Assembly (NCBI GenBank): GCA_902597195.1
Contig: CACJWV010000002.1
Location: forward strand, 1 to 48,000
DNA from: an uncultured Bacteroidota bacterium
GTDB lineage: Bacteria > Bacteroidota > Bacteroidia > Flavobacteriales > BACL11
DNA length: 48,000 nt
Reading direction: 5' to 3'
This document shows positions 1-8,559 of the stretch, piece after piece (the first letter of the stretch is position 1; each line of letters starts with the position of its first letter). The notes beneath the pieces are model-generated. The model made no database searches. It worked only from the letters and a program-made list of their open reading frames with translations, and was not told the DNA's origin. Position numbers and translations under genes: made by a program.

Positions 1-179
1 TTTCTACCTCTGCAAATATTAGTAAAGAAGATACTCCCTCTTGTTTTAATGACATAAATCAGAAAATTATTGATGGAGTAGACTACGTAGTTAATCTTAG
101 AAAAGATGAAATAATGAAAAAAAGTTCAAGTATTATTAAATTTGAAAAATCTGGAGACATTACAATAGTAAGAAAATGA
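1..179 (+). CDS. tsaC: Threonylcarbamoyl-AMP synthase, 3' end (partial)
   Basis: Reading from base 3 gives an open frame of 58 residues ending in TGA at 177-179; the 5' part lies outside the window. The fragment opens with STSANIS, the conserved motif of the Sua5/YrdC/TsaC family, and continues with a GVDYVVNL stretch, KKSSSIIKF and ITIVRK, as in the C-terminus of the short (YrdC-only) form. The enzyme makes threonylcarbamoyl-AMP from threonine, bicarbonate and ATP for the t6A37 modification of ANN-decoding tRNAs. Its stop overlaps the ATG of cca (ATGA), so the two are probably cotranscribed and translationally coupled. No C-terminal Sua5 extension is present. The family call is made from the tail only. 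Confidence 0.8.
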   Translation, partial: STSANISKEDTPSCFNDINQKIIDGVDYVVNLRKDEIMKKSSSIIKFEKSGDITIVRK

Positions 180-1567
180 ATCTCAAAAAAGAATTGGATA
201 ATAAAATTTTTGACATTGTAAAAAATGCATCAGAAAAACTTGGCTATGAGAGCTTCGTTGTTGGAGGTTGGGTGAGAGATCTTCTTTTGAACAATAAAAG
301 CAAAAAAGACATTGATTTTGTATGCATTGGAAGTGGAATTAAATTGGCCAGAGAGGTTCATAATTTAATTCCAAATAGCAAAATCTCAACTTACTCTAAT
401 TTTGGAACCGCATTAGTTTCATGTGAAGATATTAATTATGAATTTATTGGAGCAAGAAAAGAATCTTACAGAGAAAATTCAAGAAATCCTATTATTGAAA
501 ATGGAAGCTTAGAGGATGATCAAAAAAGAAGAGACTTTACAATTAACTGTTTATACGTGAAATTGGTTGGCGAAAATTATGGGGAGTTACTTGACCCTTT
601 TAATGGACTTATTGATTTAAAAAATAAAATAATAAAAACACCTCTAGACCCAGATAAAACATTTTCAGATGATCCGCTAAGAATGATAAGAGCGATTCGA
701 TTTTCCACTCAACTTAATTTTGAGATTTGTTATAAAACTTTACAATCTATTAGCAAAAATAATCAAAGAATAAAAATTATCTCTAGTGAAAGAATTACAG
801 AAGAGCTTAATAAAATAATTCTTTCTAGCATGCCTTCAAAGGGATTTATTTTACTAAAGAAAACTGGTATTCTTGAAATAATTTTTGAGGAAATGATTAG
901 CCTTGTTGGAGTTGAAACAATAGAAAGTTTTTCTCATAAAGATAACTTTTATCATACTTTAGAGGTTTTAGATAATATTTCTAAAAAAACAGATAATTTA
1001 TGGCTTAGATGGGCAGCTATTTTGCATGACATAGCAAAACCAGTCACAAAAAAGTTTGATAATAAAATTGGCTGGACGTTTCACGCCCATGATTATATTG
1101 GTAGTAAAATGGTGCCAAAAATCTTTAAAAAATTAAAACTACCTCAAAACGAAAAAATGTTATACGTTAAAAAACTTGTTGCACTACACTTAAGACCAAT
1201 AGCTCTGGCACAAGATATTGTTACCGATTCTGCTGTGAGAAGACTTTTATTTGATGCAGGCGAAGATATCGATGATTTAATGACCTTATGTGATGCGGAT
1301 ATAACATCTAAGAATCCTAAAAAGGTCAGTAGATATCTTAAAAACTTTGAAATAGTTAGAAAAAAGTTAAAAGATGTGGAAGAAAGAGATAAAATTCGAA
1401 ATTGGCAACCTCCCGTTTCAGGACATGAAATCATGAAAATTTTTAACATCAGTGAAGGAAAAAAAGTTGGTCAACTCAAAAAAGCTGTAGAAGAAGCAAT
1501 CTTGGATGGAAAAATTAAAAATGAAAAGAAGAGTGCAATCATTTTTCTAAAGAAATTAAAGAAATAA
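176..1567 (+). CDS. cca: CCA tRNA nucleotidyltransferase with HD domain
   Basis: This 463-residue class II nucleotidyltransferase adds or repairs the 3' CCA end of tRNAs from CTP and ATP. The head domain shows GGWVRDLL (30-37), the metal-binding carboxylates in DIDFV (D45, D47) and RRDFTIN (118-124). The neck motif DDPLRMIRAIRF is at 165-176. An HD phosphohydrolase domain follows, with LHDIAKP at 283-289 and HAHD at 303-306. The length and HD tail are normal for the Bacteroidota form; a poly(A) polymerase role cannot be excluded from motifs alone. The ATG overlaps the tsaC stop, and miaA follows after 101 bases, making a tRNA-maturation cluster. Confidence 0.93.
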   Translation: MNLKKELDNKIFDIVKNASEKLGYESFVVGGWVRDLLLNNKSKKDIDFVCIGSGIKLAREVHNLIPNSKISTYSNFGTALVSCEDINYEFIGARKESYRENSRNPIIENGSLEDDQKRRDFTINCLYVKLVGENYGELLDPFNGLIDLKNKIIKTPLDPDKTFSDDPLRMIRAIRFSTQLNFEICYKTLQSISKNNQRIKIISSERITEELNKIILSSMPSKGFILLKKTGILEIIFEEMISLVGVETIESFSHKDNFYHTLEVLDNISKKTDNLWLRWAAILHDIAKPVTKKFDNKIGWTFHAHDYIGSKMVPKIFKKLKLPQNEKMLYVKKLVALHLRPIALAQDIVTDSAVRRLLFDAGEDIDDLMTLCDADITSKNPKKVSRYLKNFEIVRKKLKDVEERDKIRNWQPPVSGHEIMKIFNISEGKKVGQLKKAVEEAILDGKIKNEKKSAIIFLKKLKK

Positions 1568-1630
1568 ATTGTTTAAATAAAATTACATACAATTCTAGAA
1601 AAAATGTTTCAAGAATACTATTGCATATTA

Positions 1631-1672
1631 ATGCCCTTTATTGCTGAAGCAAGTAAACTTAAAAAAATTTGA
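1631..1672 (+). other. Possible 13-codon upstream ORF before miaA
   Basis: In the 101-base gap between cca and miaA, an ATG at 1631 opens a 13-codon frame (MPFIAEASKLKKI). Its TGA at 1670-1672 overlaps the miaA start TTG (1669-1671) as TTGA. A near-consensus -7 element, TACTATTG, lies at 1616-1623 (one mismatch to TAnnTTTG). The overlap geometry would suit translational coupling or a leader peptide, but so short a frame is expected often by chance in this DNA. Confidence 0.2.
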
Positions 1673-2580
1673 AGATTAAAAAGCTAATTATCATTTGTGG
1701 TCCAACTGGAGTTGGAAAAACAAAGCTTTCAATCAAACTAGCTAAGTCTTTGAATTGTGAAATAATCTCTGCAGACTCTAGACAATTCTACAAGGAAATG
1801 TTAATTGGAACGTGTCCTCCAAATAAAAGTCAATTATTAGAAGTTAAGCATCATTTTATTCACAATATATCAGTTCAAAATGATTACAGTGCAGGACTTT
1901 ATCAAAAAGATGTTCTGAAAATTATTAATAAACTTTTTGAAAAATACAATGTTATTATTGCTGTTGGTGGTTCTGGCATGTATATTGACGCAATCTGCAA
2001 CAAGTTGGACGACATTCCAGCATCTTGTAAAAAAACAAGATCTAAAATTATTTCAATATTTGAAAAAAAAGGTATTGAATGGCTTAGAAATGAAATAAAA
2101 AAAATCGATCAAAGTTATTATAAAAAAGTTGATTTAAATAATCATCAAAGGATGATAAGAGCTTTAGAAGTATATGAAATTTCAGGAAAACCAATTTCAT
2201 CTTTTCACAATGAAAAGAATTTAAAAAATGATTATCAAATATTAAAATTTGGTTTAAGAACTGATAGGGATGCTCTTTACAGTCAAATTAATAAAAGAGT
2301 TGATCTAATGGTTGACCAAGGACTTATTGAGGAGGCCAAAAAATTATATGATTACAGAAACTTAAATGCTCTGGATACTGTAGGTTATAAAGAATTATTT
2401 AATTACATAGAAGGTGCCATTTCAAAGAAAGATGCCATTAATTTAATCAAAAGAAATTCAAGAAGATATGCTAAAAGACAAATAACTTGGTTTAAAAAAT
2501 TCAAAGACATTCATTGGATTGAAAAAACTGATGATGCAAAAATGCTTGAAATTATCTTACAATCGTTACAGTCCCTTTGA
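1669..2580 (+). CDS. miaA: tRNA dimethylallyltransferase
   Basis: MiaA transfers a dimethylallyl group from DMAPP to N6 of A37 in tRNAs reading codons that start with U, the first step of (ms2)i6A synthesis. The 303-residue protein has the P-loop GPTGVGKT (11-18), the substrate motif ISADSRQFY (33-41), and VGGSGMYID (99-107), all diagnostic of the family. The start is TTG: an in-frame stop at 1660-1662 leaves no ATG upstream, and the P-loop is at the expected distance from this TTG. The gene converges on the large minus-strand T9SS cargo gene, and the last 29 bases of the two coding regions overlap. Confidence 0.95.
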   Translation: MKIKKLIIICGPTGVGKTKLSIKLAKSLNCEIISADSRQFYKEMLIGTCPPNKSQLLEVKHHFIHNISVQNDYSAGLYQKDVLKIINKLFEKYNVIIAVGGSGMYIDAICNKLDDIPASCKKTRSKIISIFEKKGIEWLRNEIKKIDQSYYKKVDLNNHQRMIRALEVYEISGKPISSFHNEKNLKNDYQILKFGLRTDRDALYSQINKRVDLMVDQGLIEEAKKLYDYRNLNALDTVGYKELFNYIEGAISKKDAINLIKRNSRRYAKRQITWFKKFKDIHWIEKTDDAKMLEIILQSLQSL

Positions 2581-5509
2581 TAGGTTCTGTGTCTTTACCA
2601 ATTTCTATGTAATAAAAATAACAACCTGCAGAAAGATCAATTCCATCTTCATTAGTCCCGTCCCATGCATTATCATATCCACTTGATTCAAACACTAACT
2701 TTCCATATCTGTTGTAAACCTTAATAATCGAATTTGAAAAAAGATATGAGTCCTCGAGCACCCATGTATCATTAACTTGGTCATTGTTGGGAGAAAAAAC
2801 ATTTGGTATGCACTCGCTTGTCAGTGCTGAAATTCTAAACAATGTATCAACAGAACAATTATTATTATCAGTTATGGTTACACCTTGAACACCAGGTGAT
2901 AATCCAACACTTATTGGATTAGCTGATGTTCCATCTGACCATAAAATTTCATATGGTGGAATACCTCCTTCAGCAGTTACTTCAAGCTCCAAATCCGTAT
3001 TTGAAATATCGCATTCAATCAGAAGATCAAAAGGAGATAATGTTAATTTGATATCTTCAATAACAAAATCCTCTCTAACAGTACAACCATTTACGTCTGT
3101 TACTTCAACCCAGTGATTTCCTGGGCATAAATCTGCATGCTGACTGTTTGAGCCATCATCCCACAGATATGAATATGGTGCATAACCCCATAAATCAAAA
3201 TCTGAAAACACTGTGGTAGTGCTTAAGTCAATAATTCCGTTTGGAATGAAAAAATCAGCAATTAGCGTGTCTGTAATAGAGCAACCATTAGACATGTCGG
3301 TAACTGTAACAAAATAGGTGCCTTCACATAATGGGCCTGCCTGATCATTTGAACTAATAAGATTGGAGCTAATATCATTCCAGGAATATGTAAATGGGCC
3401 TAAAGTTGTAGAAAAATCGATTTCAATATTTGCGTAATGAGTTATATTATCATAATACAATGAAGTTTCTAGTTCATATTGTTCAAAATTGAAAAATATT
3501 GAATCAGTACTTTCACAATAATCACTAACTACAACCCATGCACTACTTGTTTGTATATTGTTTGCACTACTAGAAGTTTCTCCATTGCTCCAAGAATAAT
3601 TATAAGGTGAGGTTCCCCCAATCAATGTAACACTAACATTTGCCCCAAAATCACAGGTCGGTTCGTCTAAAATATATGAATCAATTGAAAAAGGATTGGG
3701 TTCGCTAATTCCAATAGAGGATGAAATACTACAACCCTTAAAATCCAATATATTACAATAAAATGTTCCAGCTCCAATGATGGATTGAAATGTAGTATCA
3801 TTATTTGACCAGTTGTAAAAATAAGGTGGTGTTCCACCAACTGCTATTGCATCAATTGAGGTTAGTTCTCCTCTGCATATTAGTGGATTTGTATAATTTG
3901 TAAAAGTTAAAATTAAAGAGTCAGGTTCATCTAAAATTAATTGTTCATTAAAAACACATCCAGATGAATCACTTACTTGTAACTCGTAAATACCTTTTTG
4001 AAGACCGTATAGCGAATCTATATTACCAGTTCCATTTGTCCAGTTAATTGAATATGGATAGCTACCTCCTGAAACATTTATTGAAATACTACCATCACTA
4101 TATCCACTGCATGATGGCTCGTATAAAATTGCATTTGATTGAATTGGCAGATTTTGTTTGATTTCAATATTTACATCTAAGTAACAATTGTTAGAATCTT
4201 GAACAGAAACAGAATAAAAACCTGATGATAGATTCACGAAACTATTACCGTTTATATTAAAGTTGTATGGTGATTGACCTCCTATAACTGAATCAATTGA
4301 AATTTCTCCTGTACTATCACCATAGCATGCTACATCAGTAGTTGAATATAGAATATTTAGATTTGTTAGAGCTTGAAAGTTGTAGTAGAAAGTATCAAGG
4401 CAATTATTTATACTATCAGAAACTGTCAATATATAGTTATTAGGACTACAATACAAAGAATCATTGTTATTTGAGAGCCAGCTAAATTGTAAAGGACCTA
4501 CAGCACCAGAAATACTGTCAATTATTATTAAAACAGAATCATCAGAGCATATAGCATCTCCAATCTGAGATATGTTTGGATAATATGGACCTGGCTCAAT
4601 TATTGAAAATATTGAATCAAATAAACAACCGTTTGAGTCAGAAACACTCAAGTTATAAGTTCCGTTGTAAAGATTTAAAATATTAATTGTGTCATAAGTA
4701 AATGATATAATATTGTTTGTGGTTGTAGCTGAATTAATAAATGCAACTGAATCATTACTTTGATTAGTCAACAATAAATTGTATCCATAGTTATAGGGTT
4801 TACCTCCTGACTGGATTAAAGTTATCATGCCATTGTTATTACCAATGCAATCAACATGTTTGATTTCAGCTTTAACGTTAAGAGGTTGAGAAGGTTGAGA
4901 AATGATTATTTCAGGAGATGTCACCAAGCAACTATCTTGATCCAAAACACTAACATAATACTTGCCCGATGATAAATTATCATAAATTGAATCAGATCCA
5001 ATACTAATTAGTGAAAATGACGAATCATAAAAAAAATAAGTATATGGTGGCTTGCCTGAATGACCAACTGCCTTAAAAGAACCAGTTGAATCTCCATGAC
5101 AACCAATATTGATATGACAGCAAAGCTTTAAACCAAGAGGGTATCTTATAAACCATGTTGTATCTTCAATAATATTTCCAGAATTAACAATTTCAAGCTT
5201 GAAAGTTCCACCTAGTGATGTAGTAAGACTATCTGATGATAATCCTTGAAGATTTGGATTATTGTATGATATTTGACCACTAGCTATATAGCTAGAGCTC
5301 GGAACTAATGGGTCCCAATTTCCTGAAAGAGTATCTAAATAATACCAATTTGTAATATTTGTTCCTCCATTTGTGAAAATCCCACCGATTGTAGTATGTA
5401 TGTAACCATTGTAATTACAATTAACTCCTCGTATAGTATCAGTCAAAATCTGTGAGTTTGACGTAAAATATGAAAAACAAATCAAAAGGAAAAAAATTAC
5501 TTTTTTCAT
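2552..5509 (-). CDS. Secreted SprB-repeat protein with T9SS type B sorting domain
   Basis: This is a 985-residue secreted or surface protein. A signal peptide occupies about residues 1-20 (hydrophobic FFLLICFSYF, then SNSQ). Tandem beta-sandwich modules of the SprB/PKD-like kind follow. Each has a Cys near its start (CHGDSTGS, CYGDSTGE, CSGYSDGS), a GG..PY..WSNG core and a GxYxVxVxDxxxC end; I can follow about eight, diverged from each other. Residues 900-985 form the gliding-motility-associated C-terminal domain (CIPNVFSPNNDQVNDTW, KVYNRYGKLVF, AWDGTNEDG), the T9SS type B export signal. It is probably exported by T9SS, whose PorQ is encoded at 12.7-13.7 kb. Adhesin or gliding function is inferred from the family only. 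I see no exact -7 element upstream of the ATG. Confidence 0.88.
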   Translation of the reverse strand: MKKVIFFLLICFSYFTSNSQILTDTIRGVNCNYNGYIHTTIGGIFTNGGTNITNWYYLDTLSGNWDPLVPSSSYIASGQISYNNPNLQGLSSDSLTTSLGGTFKLEIVNSGNIIEDTTWFIRYPLGLKLCCHINIGCHGDSTGSFKAVGHSGKPPYTYFFYDSSFSLISIGSDSIYDNLSSGKYYVSVLDQDSCLVTSPEIIISQPSQPLNVKAEIKHVDCIGNNNGMITLIQSGGKPYNYGYNLLLTNQSNDSVAFINSATTTNNIISFTYDTINILNLYNGTYNLSVSDSNGCLFDSIFSIIEPGPYYPNISQIGDAICSDDSVLIIIDSISGAVGPLQFSWLSNNNDSLYCSPNNYILTVSDSINNCLDTFYYNFQALTNLNILYSTTDVACYGDSTGEISIDSVIGGQSPYNFNINGNSFVNLSSGFYSVSVQDSNNCYLDVNIEIKQNLPIQSNAILYEPSCSGYSDGSISINVSGGSYPYSINWTNGTGNIDSLYGLQKGIYELQVSDSSGCVFNEQLILDEPDSLILTFTNYTNPLICRGELTSIDAIAVGGTPPYFYNWSNNDTTFQSIIGAGTFYCNILDFKGCSISSSIGISEPNPFSIDSYILDEPTCDFGANVSVTLIGGTSPYNYSWSNGETSSSANNIQTSSAWVVVSDYCESTDSIFFNFEQYELETSLYYDNITHYANIEIDFSTTLGPFTYSWNDISSNLISSNDQAGPLCEGTYFVTVTDMSNGCSITDTLIADFFIPNGIIDLSTTTVFSDFDLWGYAPYSYLWDDGSNSQHADLCPGNHWVEVTDVNGCTVREDFVIEDIKLTLSPFDLLIECDISNTDLELEVTAEGGIPPYEILWSDGTSANPISVGLSPGVQGVTITDNNNCSVDTLFRISALTSECIPNVFSPNNDQVNDTWVLEDSYLFSNSIIKVYNRYGKLVFESSGYDNAWDGTNEDGIDLSAGCYFYYIEIGKDTEPIKGTVTIVR

Positions 5510-5546
5510 ATTATAAATTTAGTTAAATATTTAAGAACATAGTAAT

Positions 5547-6479
5547 TTAATTATTCTGAATAATTTCTTTAAAATTTAATTGCATACCATTTTCAGCTAG
5601 AATTACATTTTTAAAAACTTTTTGAGCCTCAATTTTTAATAGATTTACATCTTTATACCTTTTAGAAAAATGACCTAAAAGAAGACATTTGACTTGAGCC
5701 TCATTGGCGATGTTAGCAGCTTGTAATGCAGTTGAGTGCCCTGTCTTTTTTGCAAGGTTTTTATGTTTTTCGTTAAAAGTAGACTCATGATATAAAAGAT
5801 CAATTCCACTGATTTTTTTTGAAATTGACTTTTTAAATCTTGTGTCAGAACAGTATGCGTAAGAATTAGCTTGTCTTGCTTTTTTTGTGATTTGCTTGTT
5901 TTTAATGATTTCTCCTGTTGGGCTTTTATAATCATCACCTGATCTTATTTTGTTCAAATAAAAATCGGGAATATTGTGCTTTATTATGTTTTCTCTTTCT
6001 ATTTTTCTTAAATACTTTTTTTCTCTGAAAATAAAGCCACTACAATGAATTCTATGATCAAGTAAAATATTCTCAATTATAATTTCATCATTCTCAAAAA
6101 TTACCTCTTCAGAATCTTTAGGTATTTCGTGAAAAAAAAGTGGATAGTTTAAAATAGTGCTAGCAACTTGAAGTTGTGAATTAATAATATTTTTTAGTTC
6201 AAAATGAGAAAATATATGTAATTCCTTTTTTCTGCCAAGCAAGTGCATTGAGTTAATTAGACCTATTAGACCATAAAAATGATCGCCATGTAAATGCGAT
6301 ATAAGAACATGACTGATTCTTTGGAAGTTTATATTTCTTTCTCTTAACCTTATCTGTGTTCCTTCTCCACAATCAATGAGAAAAAGATTTTCGTTAGAAT
6401 TTAACAATTGTGAAGAGGGATGCTTGTCTAAATCAGGAACTGCAGAGCTACAACCCAAAATTGTTAATTTGAAGGACAT
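5547..6479 (-). CDS. rnz: Ribonuclease Z
   Basis: This is a 310-residue tRNA 3'-processing endonuclease of the metallo-beta-lactamase fold, which cuts pre-tRNA after the discriminator base. Visible motifs are DCGEGTQIRLR (36-46), the zinc signature HLHGDH (62-67), SDTR (211-214), HESTF (231-235), GHST (247-250) and GHFSKRY (269-275), all in family order. Length is typical of the short form RNase Z. Its ATG directly follows the TAA of the T9SS type A cargo gene with no base between, so translation is probably coupled. It sits last or near last in the pyrR-pyrB transcription unit. Confidence 0.95.
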   Translation of the reverse strand: MSFKLTILGCSSAVPDLDKHPSSQLLNSNENLFLIDCGEGTQIRLRERNINFQRISHVLISHLHGDHFYGLIGLINSMHLLGRKKELHIFSHFELKNIINSQLQVASTILNYPLFFHEIPKDSEEVIFENDEIIIENILLDHRIHCSGFIFREKKYLRKIERENIIKHNIPDFYLNKIRSGDDYKSPTGEIIKNKQITKKARQANSYAYCSDTRFKKSISKKISGIDLLYHESTFNEKHKNLAKKTGHSTALQAANIANEAQVKCLLLGHFSKRYKDVNLLKIEAQKVFKNVILAENGMQLNFKEIIQNN

Positions 6480-7325
6480 TTATCTGCTAATTATAAACTT
6501 TTTACTTAGTTGAATGTTTTCAGAAACCAAATTAACAAAATAGGCTCCTTTTTTTAGTTTGTATTCAATCTCAATCATATTTTTTTCTGAAAATGAATTT
6601 ATATTCTTAGAAAGAATTAATTTTCCTGAAATATCGTATAATTCTACATAACCGCTTGAATTTAAAAATCTGTAATCGTTAATTATTAAATAATTACTTG
6701 ACCCTATTGATGAAATAAGAATATCATTATTAATTTTAGATGTTAAATTTTCACTTGCTGTATTAGAAACTTCAATTTCATATCCTGTGATATATTGATA
6801 AGAACCGGTTGCAGAATATAAATCCGTAGTTACAGGTACAGTGATAGGAATTGGTCCCAAATAATACACTATATCACCATGAGTATTCACATTTACTGCA
6901 ATATCAATTGGATAAATACCTAGAGGGTCATTAGTAGTACCACTGAAGTATGCACAACTTAAGGTATTACCAAGAATTATACAATTTGGATCATAACAGT
7001 CAAGAGTAATACCATTAGGTAGACCAGTAACTGAGACAAGTTCAAAATCATCAACAACCCAATCGCCAACGTAAAAAGTTTGTCCCAAAGTATCAAATGA
7101 AGTTAAAGCTGAGTCACCCCCTGATGCTTCGATTAATGTAGTTGGTGTTTTGATATCAATAACAGATAAATAAAATTGCCCTTGCACTGCAGTTGGAAGA
7201 TTAACATCTACAGTTGGCCAAATTCCAAAACTAGAGTCTTGGTACAAAGAATTTAATGTACACTGAGAAAAAGTATTTAAATAACACAAGGTAGATATCG
7301 TAAGTGTAAGTATTAGTTTTTTCAT
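6480..7325 (-). CDS. Secreted protein with T9SS type A sorting domain
   Basis: I take the start at the ATG at 7325, giving 281 residues beginning MKKLILTLTISTLCYL, a clear signal peptide ending near NTFSQC. A start 10 codons further upstream (7355) would overlap the previous gene and put charged residues before the signal. The middle part has beta-rich segments and cysteines (CYDPNCIILGNTLSCAY) of unknown function. The last 75 or so residues, with VELYDISGKLILSKNI and KKGAYFVNLV ending in KKFIISR, form a Por secretion (T9SS type A) sorting domain. The gene lies between a small conserved-looking gene and rnz inside a pyrimidine operon. The cargo function is not recognisable. Confidence 0.8.
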   Translation of the reverse strand: MKKLILTLTISTLCYLNTFSQCTLNSLYQDSSFGIWPTVDVNLPTAVQGQFYLSVIDIKTPTTLIEASGGDSALTSFDTLGQTFYVGDWVVDDFELVSVTGLPNGITLDCYDPNCIILGNTLSCAYFSGTTNDPLGIYPIDIAVNVNTHGDIVYYLGPIPITVPVTTDLYSATGSYQYITGYEIEVSNTASENLTSKINNDILISSIGSSNYLIINDYRFLNSSGYVELYDISGKLILSKNINSFSEKNMIEIEYKLKKGAYFVNLVSENIQLSKKFIISR

Positions 7326-7329
7326 TTTT

Positions 7330-7632
7330 TTAATTTTTAAGCAAATCTCTTTCAATTTCTTCCAACTCTATTATGTCATAAGCCTCCTCTACAGTTGGTA
7401 CAATATTGAAATCAATCATATTTAAGTAGTTAGATACAATTGCAAATGAGCAATTATTTTTAATTAGTAATTTTCCAAATGTAATTAATTTTTCTTTAAT
7501 CAAATCTTGTGATTTTTTGTCTAATGTTGAGATGTCAAAAATATAGTTTGAAAGTGAGTCATCAACAGCTAAAATATTTTCTTTAAAAGAATCTGAAGTA
7601 ATTTTTATTAATTGAGTTTTTTTAGTTTTCAT
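7330..7632 (-). CDS. Small conserved-looking protein upstream of rnz, possible STAS-like fold
   Basis: This is a 100-residue soluble protein without signal peptide or membrane segment. Alternating strands and helices, with NYIFDIS near residues 29-35, SFAIVSN at 62-68 and a C-terminal VPTVEEAYDIIELEEIERDL, resemble the short protein that, from memory, is often encoded next to rnz in Flavobacteriia and looks like a STAS domain. That assignment is memory-based and unverified. The ATG overlaps the pyrB stop (ATGA), showing tight coupling to pyrB. No function is claimed. Confidence 0.72.
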   Translation of the reverse strand: MKTKKTQLIKITSDSFKENILAVDDSLSNYIFDISTLDKKSQDLIKEKLITFGKLLIKNNCSFAIVSNYLNMIDFNIVPTVEEAYDIIELEEIERDLLKN

Positions 7633-8558
7633 TTTTTTATCTTTTTAGCTAATAAGTATAAAACAGCCATTCTAATAGCTACACCATTCTCAACTTGATC
7701 TAAAATTATTGATTGCTTGGAATCAGCAACGTCTGAAGATATTTCTACTCCCCTGTTAATAGGGCCAGGATGCATCAAGATGACCCTATTTTTAATCTCA
7801 TCTAAAACTTTTTTTGTTACGCCAAATCTTGAGCTATATTCTCTTAAGCTCGGAAAATATTTTAAATTTTGTCTTTCAAGTTGAATCCTTAAAACATTAG
7901 CAACATCACACCAAGAAAGAGCAGATTTTAAATCTTTAAAATATTCAACATTTAATGATTTTAAAAATTTAGGCATTAATGTTGAAGGTCCGCAAACACC
8001 AACCTTTGCACCTAGCTTTTGCAAACAGAAAATATTTGATAAAGCTACTCTAGAATGTATAATATCTCCGATGATCAAAACATTAAGAGATTTGAAATCA
8101 CTGAAATTTTGCCTAATTGAAAATGAATCTAATAAAGCTTGTGTCGGATGCTCGTGAGATCCGTCACCAGCATTTATAATTTTTGCGTTTATGTTTCTAG
8201 AAAGAAAAATCGATGCTCCAGGGCTAGAATGTCTAAGAACAATCATATCTACTTTCATTGCAAGTATATTTTGTACAGTATCAAGAAGAGTTTCACCTTT
8301 TTTTACTGACGAATTTGATGAAGTAAAATTGATAATATCTGCAGATAATCTTTTTTCAGCTAACTCAAAAGACAACTTTGTCCTTGTTGAATTTTCGAAA
8401 AAAAGATTTGCAATAGTAATATCTCTTAATGAGGGTACTTTTTTAATTGACTGATTTAAAATTTTCTTAAAATTATCAGCTGTATTAAATATAAGTTCAA
8501 TATCACTCTTACTTAAGTCTTTTATGCTAATCAAATTATCAACAGATAAATCTTTCAT
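7629..8558 (-). CDS. pyrB: Aspartate carbamoyltransferase catalytic subunit
   Basis: PyrB joins carbamoyl phosphate and aspartate to form N-carbamoyl-aspartate, the committed step of pyrimidine synthesis. The 309-residue sequence has FFENSTRTKLSFE (53-65) with the carbamoyl-phosphate loop STRT at 57-60, HEHPTQALLD (135-144) and a late HPGPINRG motif. Length fits a catalytic chain; no pyrI regulatory subunit is encoded here. One base separates it from pyrR upstream, and it overlaps the next gene by four bases. Control through PyrR is plausible given the adjacency. Confidence 0.96.
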   Translation of the reverse strand: MKDLSVDNLISIKDLSKSDIELIFNTADNFKKILNQSIKKVPSLRDITIANLFFENSTRTKLSFELAEKRLSADIINFTSSNSSVKKGETLLDTVQNILAMKVDMIVLRHSSPGASIFLSRNINAKIINAGDGSHEHPTQALLDSFSIRQNFSDFKSLNVLIIGDIIHSRVALSNIFCLQKLGAKVGVCGPSTLMPKFLKSLNVEYFKDLKSALSWCDVANVLRIQLERQNLKYFPSLREYSSRFGVTKKVLDEIKNRVILMHPGPINRGVEISSDVADSKQSIILDQVENGVAIRMAVLYLLAKKIKK

Positions 8559-8559
8559 C

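Noticed and set aside
2552-5509. Large repeat protein as a possible recent transfer or phage tail adhesin
   Set aside because: Its signal peptide, SprB-type modules and T9SS type B tail are normal for Flavobacteriia, and base usage matches the neighbours by eye.
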